Of a stretch of 54,772 bases of DNA, positions 48,804 to 54,772 are shown piece by piece. The position numbers were made by a program, and so were the translations under genes. The notes under the pieces were generated by a model. It saw only the letters and a list, made by a program, of their open reading frames with translations, was not told where the DNA came from and did no database searches. Source of the stretch: Pseudomonadota bacterium (GTDB lineage: Bacteria; Pseudomonadota; Alphaproteobacteria; Rhizobiales; Devosiaceae); contig JAEZKB010000122.1 in the NCBI GenBank assembly GCA_023415605.1, positions 1 through 54,772 of the forward strand, read 5' to 3'. Every line of letters starts with the position of its first letter. Within the stretch, counting starts at the first letter, position 1.

Positions 48804-49421
48804 ATGGACAAAATCAATCAATATTCTGTGGCTGGCCTCCGAGAAAATCTCCTTGCTCTTCGGGAAATGTCACCCGCTGGGGCCACGAAGGCCCAAGTTC
48901 GGTCTGCCGTCGGCTACTTGAGAGACGTCAAACAGAACTTCGCGGCGTGTTGGAAACTCGCCGGTCTGCCGGGCACGCCCCGCATTCATGGCACAGCGCT
49001 TGGGAGCAGGGTAAGCAAGCCAGGATTTGCCGTGTTGTTTGGCGCGAACGATACGGGCGTGCTTGAGAAAGCATCTGTCGAGTTCTTGGGAATCGAGGTC
49101 AACCCGCTACCGGAAGGCGATACCTTACATTTTAAGGAACGCAGTTTCAGCGTTCCCGCTTTCTTTGCCGCCAACGTGCTTCGCATCAACAGGACATTTG
49201 TTTCTCGATACGGCGTCGTCGAGTACGCCGCGTATCGCCTCGGTGCAATCCACACAAACGCAAGCACCTACCATCTTGAAAACGAAATGCGCGTGAAGGC
49301 ACTGGACGCTTTCAGCGAGATGACTTTGCTGCCGTCGCGAAACAATATCGATCATCTCCTGCTGTCCATCGCGCAAGACGTTTGCCGATCCCGCGATGTT
49401 ATGCGGTTCTGCGAAGCCTGA
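48804..49421 (+). CDS. Hypothetical protein
   Basis: A 205-residue soluble protein of no recognised family. Begins M-D-K-I-N-Q-Y-S-V-A-G-L and has a basic first half with G-L-P-G-T-P-R-I-H-G and a second half with F-A-V-L-F-G-A-N-D-T-G and strand-forming V-P-A-F-F-A-A-N. Base composition is a little lower in GC than its neighbours, suggesting foreign origin. No signal or membrane segment. Isolated between a VOC-like gene and a gene-poor stretch. Confidence 0.5.
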   Translation: MDKINQYSVAGLRENLLALREMSPAGATKAQVRSAVGYLRDVKQNFAACWKLAGLPGTPRIHGTALGSRVSKPGFAVLFGANDTGVLEKASVEFLGIEVNPLPEGDTLHFKERSFSVPAFFAANVLRINRTFVSRYGVVEYAAYRLGAIHTNASTYHLENEMRVKALDAFSEMTLLPSRNNIDHLLLSIAQDVCRSRDVMRFCEA

Positions 49422-50537
49422 CCGAGGTTGCCTGAGACTCCCTGAGTGATGGACGCGCAGATTTTCCAAGGTGCAACTTGGTGGCACCGCAGCCGGTCCT
49501 GCGGGCCGGGGGCGACCTTGAGCGGCACGGAAGTCGATCAGACGTTCTTCGGACCTAGTGCTCAACGTGTTGACCGTGCGCAGCCGATTGCAGGAGTTGG
49601 AGGCCGACGGCCCGACGCTTGATGAGCGAAGCGCCATTGGCGGCAACCTCGTCGACCATCGCTTCGAGCGCGTCACGATCGGCTGCTCAGTCTGCGCTCC
49701 GAAGGGTGTTTACGAGATCAAGACCGTGCGCAGCGTGCACTGCGAATCCGCCTATGTCGGCCCCTCCTAGGCTCTTCGCGATGAAGGGCGGCTGCGAACT
49801 CGCCATCCAGTATCCCGGCAAGGACTGCGATGCCGATTTCGAGCAAAATCCTGAGGGAGAGAAGCCGTCAAGGCCTCAAGTCGGCCCGTCCCTACGTGTC
49901 TTCACTATTCCGCATCGACGACGTCGGTCTCATGGCCGCTCTTGGCCACGAGTATCCGTCGAACGGCTCGGTCGCAGCCTGCACTGCCCGCATATTTGAC
50001 GCCAGCCTGCTGGCGACCGGCGTCGAGACGTCAACCGTCGTCCCCACGCATCGGCGAGCTTCTAGAGCCGTAGCGTAAACAATGGCACCTCTACGGCGTC
50101 CATTCTTGATGCAGGGACGGGCCCAGAGCGCCCAGCCTAAGGGCGATGCTTGTTTCGATGAAACATAAAGTTGGTGGTGCCTACGGCATCAACCACCTCG
50201 TCCTCAGGTAAGCCTCTCCTATCAGATTGCTTGGGCGAACATCGCCGTTGCGGGCTCCAGTCCATTGTGCTGTCGGAACGAATGGTGGGATGAGCTTCGG
50301 TGTAGCCTCGCTGGCGGCACCGAACTCCGCATGGTCAAGTTTTTCCAGGTACTCGCGGACGGCATGACCCGCACCGACCTTCTACGACCGAGTTCCTAAT
50401 AAGCACACCGGAAACACTCCTGAGGCTTGCGTGCTGTACGGTTCGGCCTCGGCACCGAGCATCCGGTGTCCGACTTGACAAGACTTCTTTAACGCCGTCG
50501 GCGCAAACCGGATACTGGCGATCCGTAGCTAGGCCGA
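49422..50537. other. Gene-poor stretch, probably degraded DNA
   Basis: About 1,100 bases with only short overlapping frames that lack consistent codon use or recognisable domains. Two plus-strand frames (49619-49999 and 49830-50078) have start codons but no similarity to known families by eye. The sequence reads like decayed coding DNA, with no visible tRNA, repeat or transposase remnant. Confidence 0.4.
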
Positions 50538-51065
50538 CTAGACACTGGGGTACATGATACCGTCGCCGCTAATCGCTGCTCCCGGCGTCAATGTCGCCGG
50601 CGATACGTTGTCCGAACCCATGATGTGGAAGACGGAGAAACCGCGGACCAGCAGGTGGTCGGCGATAATGCGTCGGTGGCAGCGCCACCAAACTGCTTCG
50701 GCGCACATGGTCGCGGCGCGACCAGTGCAGCCGAGATCGATCAGCTGCTGAAGCCCGTTACGGAAATCGTCGGACTGGGCGTAGTCGGCATAATTTCGGA
50801 AGCTTTGGTTTCGCCAGAAGGCATTGGCCGTGCCGCTGGAGGATCTCTGCCGGCCGCGAAGTCCGCCAAGTGCGGAGATGTGCTGGTAGTTGATTTGGTG
50901 AGGCGCAAGGCTTTGGGCGAGCACGTCCGGATTGAACTGCGGGTTGGTGCGCGAGCGTGGGACGGTGCGGACGTCCACCAGGTGTCTTACCTCGGATTGC
51001 TGCAGCAGCGACACGAACTCCTCGATGGACCGGGTGGAGTGACCTATCGTGAAGAAGGGGTGCAT
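50538..51065 (-). CDS. DUF488 family protein
   Basis: A 175-residue protein. The N-terminus T-I-G-H-S-T-R-S-I-E-E-F-V, the V-D-V-R-T-V-P-R-S-R block, and the C-A-E-A-V-W-W-R-C-H-R-R-I-I-A-D-H-L motif near the end are those of DUF488. The conserved Cys, His and Arg residues suggest a nucleotide or metal-linked function, not yet known. It lies 33 bases downstream of the peroxiredoxin gene on the same strand and may share its transcript. Confidence 0.88.
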   Translation of the reverse strand: MHPFFTIGHSTRSIEEFVSLLQQSEVRHLVDVRTVPRSRTNPQFNPDVLAQSLAPHQINYQHISALGGLRGRQRSSSGTANAFWRNQSFRNYADYAQSDDFRNGLQQLIDLGCTGRAATMCAEAVWWRCHRRIIADHLLVRGFSVFHIMGSDNVSPATLTPGAAISGDGIMYPSV

Positions 51066-51098
51066 CGCCGCTCCCCGCGGTTCGTAATTCGGCTGGGC

Positions 51099-51725
51099 TT
51101 AGAGCTGAACTAGACGCAGATAGGGCTTCTGCGTTTCGAAACCCTGCGGGTACTTGGCCCGTGCGGCTTCGTCCGAGATGGCCGGTGAGATCACCACGCG
51201 CTGGCCCGGCACCCAGTTGACCGGCGTCGAGACCTTCTCGCCATCGGTGAGCTGCAGGCTGTCGATGGCGCGCAGCACTTCCTGGAAGTTGCGGCCAGCG
51301 CTCGGCGGATAGGTGAGGATCAGACGTACCCTCTTGTTGGCATCAATGACGAAGACCGAGCGCACGGTGACCGTCGCATCCGCCTCGGGATGGATCATGC
51401 CATAGAGATTGGCGACCTTCGCGTCGGCATCGGCGATCATCGGGAAGTTGAGGGCGTGGCCCTGCGTCTCCTTGATGTCGTCGCCCCAGCGATTATGCGC
51501 GTCCACCGCGTCGACGGAGAGCCCAATAGGTTTCACGCCCCGCTTCTCCCATTCGGACTTCAATCGCGCGACCTCGCCCAGCTCTGTAGTGCAGACGGGC
51601 GTAAAATTCTTGGGGTGACTGAAGAAGAGACCCCAGGAATTGCCGAGCCACTCGTGAAAGCGGATCGGACCTGCGGTGCTCTGCTGTTCGAAATCGGGGG
51701 CGATCTGCCCGAGCTGGATTGTCAT
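51099..51725 (-). CDS. 1-Cys peroxiredoxin (Prx6 type)
   Basis: A 208-residue peroxiredoxin. The active-site segment is F-T-P-V-C-T-T-E-L (peroxidatic C45), and no resolving Cys is found later, so it is 1-Cys Prx6. The C-terminal part with W-V-P-G-Q-R-V-V and Y-P-Q-G-F-E-T-Q-K-P-Y-L-R is a typical Prx6 extension. It reduces peroxides in the cytosol. The start at 51725 has an AGGAG site; the upstream in-frame stretch lies inside cysI in another frame. It sits between DUF488 and cysI, both on the same strand. Confidence 0.92.
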   Translation of the reverse strand: MTIQLGQIAPDFEQQSTAGPIRFHEWLGNSWGLFFSHPKNFTPVCTTELGEVARLKSEWEKRGVKPIGLSVDAVDAHNRWGDDIKETQGHALNFPMIADADAKVANLYGMIHPEADATVTVRSVFVIDANKRVRLILTYPPSAGRNFQEVLRAIDSLQLTDGEKVSTPVNWVPGQRVVISPAISDEAARAKYPQGFETQKPYLRLVQL

Positions 51726-51744
51726 CTGCTGCTCCTTCTGTCGT

Positions 51745-53460
51745 TTAGGCGGGAACTTCGGTTTCATCAGTGAGGGGCTCGGGCACGCGGACGAAGAAGT
51801 CGCCGATATGCTCGCCCGGAAGCCGCTCCCGCGCGAAACGGGCAAAGAGCGCATCGAGATTTTTGAGGATCTCCGCCTCGCCGACGTTCTCCAGCCACAG
51901 CCGGTTGAGCCGCTCGCCATGAAATCCACCACCGGCATAGACGTTGTACTTGCCCGGCGCGCGGCCGGTGAGCGCGATCTCGGCCACATAGGGCCGCGAA
52001 CAGCCATTGGGGCAGCCGCTCATCCGTACCGTCATCGGCTCGTCGGCGAGGCCATGCTGCGCCAGCATCGGCTCGAGCCTGTCGATGAGCCTTGGCAGGT
52101 AGCGCTCGCTCTCGGCCATCGCCAGCCCGCAGGTCGGGAACGCGACGCAGGCGATCGAATTGCGCCGCAGCACGGACACACCCGCTTCGTCATCGAGTCC
52201 GTAGTCTGCCAGCAGCTTCGCGATCGTCTCGCGGGCGGCCTGCGTGATGTCCGCGATGATGACGTTCTGGTTCGGCGTCAACCGGAAACTGCCCCCATGC
52301 ACTTCGGCAATGGCACGCAGTCCATCCATCGCCCGCATGTCTTCGCCGCCGAGACGGCCGTTCTGCACGAAGACAGTGTAGTGATGACGCCCATCCTCGC
52401 CGGCCGACCACCCGAGCGCGTCGCCGTTGGTGACGAGGGCGAACGGCCGGGCGTCCTCGAAGGCGAAGCCGAGCCGCCGCTCGATTTCTGCCTTGATCCA
52501 GTCCAGGCCCTTGTCATCGATCGTGTATTTGAACCGCGCACGGGCGCGGTCGACACGATTGCCGTAATCGCGCTGCACCGACATCACCGCCTCGGCTGTC
52601 GCGAACGCCGCATCCTTGGGTATGTAGCCGATGACGTCGGCGAGACGCGGATAGGTCGTCTCCACCCGGTCGGTCCGCCCCATGCCGCCGCCGATCGCGA
52701 CGTTGAAGCCGACGAGCTCGCCGGCTTCGGCAATGGCGATGAAGCCGAGGTCCTGCGTATAGACGTCGATGTCGTTGTCGGGCGGCAGCGCGAAGCCGAT
52801 CTTGAACTTCCGCGGCAGATAGGTCGCCCCGTAGAACGGCTCCTCGGGCTCTGAACCCGCGACGCGCTGCTCGCCGTACCAGATCTCGTGATAGGCCCGC
52901 ATGCGCGGCACCGCGCGGTCGCTGCACTGCTTGGCGATCGCGGCGAGCTCGGCGTGGACCGCCGAGAGCTGCGGGTTCACCGAGCACATGACGCCGCGAG
53001 AATCGTCACCGCAAGCCGCGACCGTGTCGAGCAGCACCTCGTGCAGGCCCTGGATGGTCGGCCGCAGGCTGTGCTTGAGCAGCCAGTGGAATTGAAACGT
53101 CTGCCGCGAGGTCAGGCGCAGCGTGTTGCCGCCGTGTTGCCGCGCCAGGCTGTCGATCTTCAGCCATTGCTCGGGCGTGCAGACGCCGCCCGGCAGCCGC
53201 ACGCGCGCCATGAACTGATAGGCCGGTTCCAGCCGCTGCCGTCGCCGCTCGTCGCGGACGTCGCGATCGTCCTGCTGGTAGATGCCCTGGAACTTGAGGA
53301 GCTTGGTGTCGTTCGGCCGCACCGCCCAGGTAAGCTCGTCGAGAAGGCTCCGGTTGATGCTGCCGCGCAGTTGGTCGCTGTCCGCCTTCAGCCGCTCGTC
53401 GGGCCCGAGTTGATCAAGCGGCTGCGACAGGTCGGTGCTGCGGTCGACGACAACGTCCAT
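51745..53460 (-). CDS. cysI: Sulfite reductase hemoprotein beta-component
   Basis: A 571-residue sulfite reductase with two ferredoxin-like halves. The four Cys of the siroheme-bound [4Fe-4S] cluster are C438 and C444 (C-V-A-F-P-T-C) and C483 and C487 (S-G-C-P-N-G-C). N-T-L-R-L-T-S-R-Q-T-F-Q-F-H and A-Y-H-E-I-W are other sites of the family. It reduces sulfite to sulfide for Cys synthesis, using electrons from CysJ. The start at 53460 overlaps the stop of cysJ (TGATG), confirming one operon. Confidence 0.95.
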   Translation of the reverse strand: MDVVVDRSTDLSQPLDQLGPDERLKADSDQLRGSINRSLLDELTWAVRPNDTKLLKFQGIYQQDDRDVRDERRRQRLEPAYQFMARVRLPGGVCTPEQWLKIDSLARQHGGNTLRLTSRQTFQFHWLLKHSLRPTIQGLHEVLLDTVAACGDDSRGVMCSVNPQLSAVHAELAAIAKQCSDRAVPRMRAYHEIWYGEQRVAGSEPEEPFYGATYLPRKFKIGFALPPDNDIDVYTQDLGFIAIAEAGELVGFNVAIGGGMGRTDRVETTYPRLADVIGYIPKDAAFATAEAVMSVQRDYGNRVDRARARFKYTIDDKGLDWIKAEIERRLGFAFEDARPFALVTNGDALGWSAGEDGRHHYTVFVQNGRLGGEDMRAMDGLRAIAEVHGGSFRLTPNQNVIIADITQAARETIAKLLADYGLDDEAGVSVLRRNSIACVAFPTCGLAMAESERYLPRLIDRLEPMLAQHGLADEPMTVRMSGCPNGCSRPYVAEIALTGRAPGKYNVYAGGGFHGERLNRLWLENVGEAEILKNLDALFARFARERLPGEHIGDFFVRVPEPLTDETEVPA

Positions 53461-54772
53461 CAGTAGACATCCCTTTGATAGCGGCCGGCGAGTTGCAGGT
53501 CGCGCAGGTATTCTTCGGCACTCTCGGCATCGCGTTGACCGGCGGCGGCGACGATCTCGACCAAGGCCTGGTGCACCGCTGGTGCCATGCCCTTGGCATC
53601 GCCACAGAGGTAGACGTGAGCGCCATCCTCCAGCCAGGCGAAGACCTCGTAGCCGCGTTCGAGCAGCCGGTGCTGCACATAGGTCTTGCTGGCGCCATCG
53701 CGGGAGAACACCGCGTCCATGAGACTGAGCGAGCCGCGCGAGAGGTGTTCCTGCCACTCGGTCTGGTAGAGGAAGTCGGAGCGGAAGTTGCGATCGCCGA
53801 AAACCAGCCACGACCGCCCCTTTGCGCCGCGGAGCTCGCGTTCCTGGAGGAAGGCGCGATAGGGGGCGACCCCCGTGCCTGCCCCGATCATCAGGATTGG
53901 CACGTCGTCTGCCGGCAAGCGGAAATGGGGGTTCGTCTTGACATAGACCGGGAGCGTCGCGTCCTCCGGCAATCGACCAAGCGCGCCGCTCACCACGCCC
54001 CAGCGCTCCGTGTCGTGTAGCCGGTACCGCACGGTAGCGACGGTGAGATGCACGTCGCCATCGGCCGCGGCTTGGCTCGAGGCGATGGAATAGAGCCGCG
54101 GCTGCAGCCGGCGCAGTCCTGCAAGCAGATTGGCAGGGGAAAGCCCGGCCACCGGGTAGCGCCGGACGATGTCGATGACGTGATGGGCTTCCAGATAGGC
54201 CGCGCGATCTGCCGTCTCCCGGGTTGCTTCGACGATCTCTGTCGTCCCGGCCAGTTTGGCCCAATGGGTGAGGAAGCGTGGCGTTGCGGTGGCGATCTCG
54301 AAGTCGCGCTCCAGCGCTGTCGCCAGCGGCACGAGGCGGCCGTTCACCTCCACTGACGCGGCACCATCGAGCTTGAGCGCATCGAGCAGTTCCGCGGCGA
54401 CCCGCGGATCGTTGCCGGCCACGATGCCGAGCGCGTCGCCCGGCTCATAGGTGAGACCGGAACCTTCAAGGCTGATCTCGATGTGGCGCGTCTCCTTGCT
54501 GGAGCCGCGGCCGGTGATGACGATGTTCTCCAGCACCTCTGCCTGGAACGGCGAGGTCTGGTCATGGCTCGCCGATGCCGATGCGGCCGGCGCCGAAGCA
54601 AGGGCGGCCACCGTCGGCAGGCTGCTCCCCCGTGCCTCACCCGCCAACCTGTCGACGAGGTCGATGGCCCAGCGCTCGCCGTGCTTCAGCTGATCGACGT
54701 CGCACTCGATCCGCGGCGCCAGGCGTTCGGCGCCCAGCTCCTCCAGTCGTGTTTCGAGCCGCGTGCCGGCCG
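53460..54772 (-). CDS. cysJ: Sulfite reductase flavoprotein alpha-component, 5' end outside the window
   Basis: The frame is open from 53460 to the window edge; only the C-terminal 437 or so residues are present. At its start the visible part still belongs to the end of the flavodoxin domain (L-G-A-E-R-L-A-P-R-I-E-C-D-V-D), followed by the FAD-binding domain (Y-E-P-G-D-A-L-G-I, R-L-Y-S-I-A-S-S) and the NADPH-binding part (M-I-G-A-G-T-G-V-A-P-Y-R, W-L-V-F-G-D-R-N). It supplies electrons to CysI. The usual family length is about 600 residues. Confidence 0.93.
   Translation of the reverse strand, partial: AGTRLETRLEELGAERLAPRIECDVDQLKHGERWAIDLVDRLAGEARGSSLPTVAALASAPAASASASHDQTSPFQAEVLENIVITGRGSSKETRHIEISLEGSGLTYEPGDALGIVAGNDPRVAAELLDALKLDGAASVEVNGRLVPLATALERDFEIATATPRFLTHWAKLAGTTEIVEATRETADRAAYLEAHHVIDIVRRYPVAGLSPANLLAGLRRLQPRLYSIASSQAAADGDVHLTVATVRYRLHDTERWGVVSGALGRLPEDATLPVYVKTNPHFRLPADDVPILMIGAGTGVAPYRAFLQERELRGAKGRSWLVFGDRNFRSDFLYQTEWQEHLSRGSLSLMDAVFSRDGASKTYVQHRLLERGYEVFAWLEDGAHVYLCGDAKGMAPAVHQALVEIVAAAGQRDAESAEEYLRDLQLAGRYQRDVY

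Noticed and set aside
1..54772. tRNA, rRNA or CRISPR loci
   Set aside because: None was recognised by eye on either strand; small RNA genes cannot be excluded without a covariance search.

Overview
The window is high-GC, gene-dense chromosomal DNA from an alphaproteobacterium. The evidence is the denitrification and microaerobic set (NirK with a Tat-type leader, NirV, NnrS proteins, FNR and NnrR regulators, a ccoNOQP/ccoI/ccoS oxidase cluster) and three promoter-like sequences of the EcfG type. The genus cannot be read with confidence. Hyphomicrobiales or Sphingomonadales would both fit.

Layout. (1) 1-5,000: a stress-type block with a DUF4142 protein, small DUF2934 and DUF378 proteins, two small hypotheticals, a short-chain dehydrogenase and a TreZ-like trehalohydrolase. 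(2) About 5,200-28,200: a mobile island. A Tn7-like transposition operon (TnsA, TnsB, TnsC, TniQ, all minus strand) lies at its left side, preceded in the same operon by two unknown genes. Next come two plus-strand unknown genes and a tightly overlapping minus-strand operon containing a soluble FtsH-like AAA-M41 protease. After these are an XRE regulator, a globin-like orphan, a methyltransferase, a broken MFS gene, and a complete type II CBASS anti-phage system (CapV phospholipase, CD-NTase, Cap2, Cap3) whose effector is divergent from the other three genes. The island ends with a secreted Cys-repeat protein, a Uma2 nuclease-like protein and a frameshifted gene that runs into hemN. The exact ends were not proven. 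(3) About 28,200-40,700: anaerobic nitrogen-oxide metabolism, with HemN, FNR, a hemerythrin-like protein, an NsrR-type Rrf2 regulator, two pseudoazurins, NirK-NirV, NnrR, two NnrS-type membrane proteins and small accessory genes. A patch of broken genes lies at 34.0-35.1 kb. (4) 40,800-47,900: the cbb3 oxidase cluster. (5) 48,000-50,500: small orphans and a gene-poor stretch. (6) 50,500-54,772: DUF488, a 1-Cys peroxiredoxin, and CysI and CysJ of sulfite reductase. CysJ runs off the window.

How it fits together. HemN, FNR, NnrR, NsrR, NirK, the pseudoazurins and the NnrS proteins share FNR/NnrR-family palindromes (TTG-N8-CAA) and one NsrR-type palindrome. They look like one low-oxygen and NO-responsive regulon: electrons pass through pseudoazurin to NirK, with cbb3 oxidase serving microaerobic respiration. 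No NO reductase or N2O reductase gene is in the window. The Tn7-like island is separate and appears to carry defence and other accessory genes.
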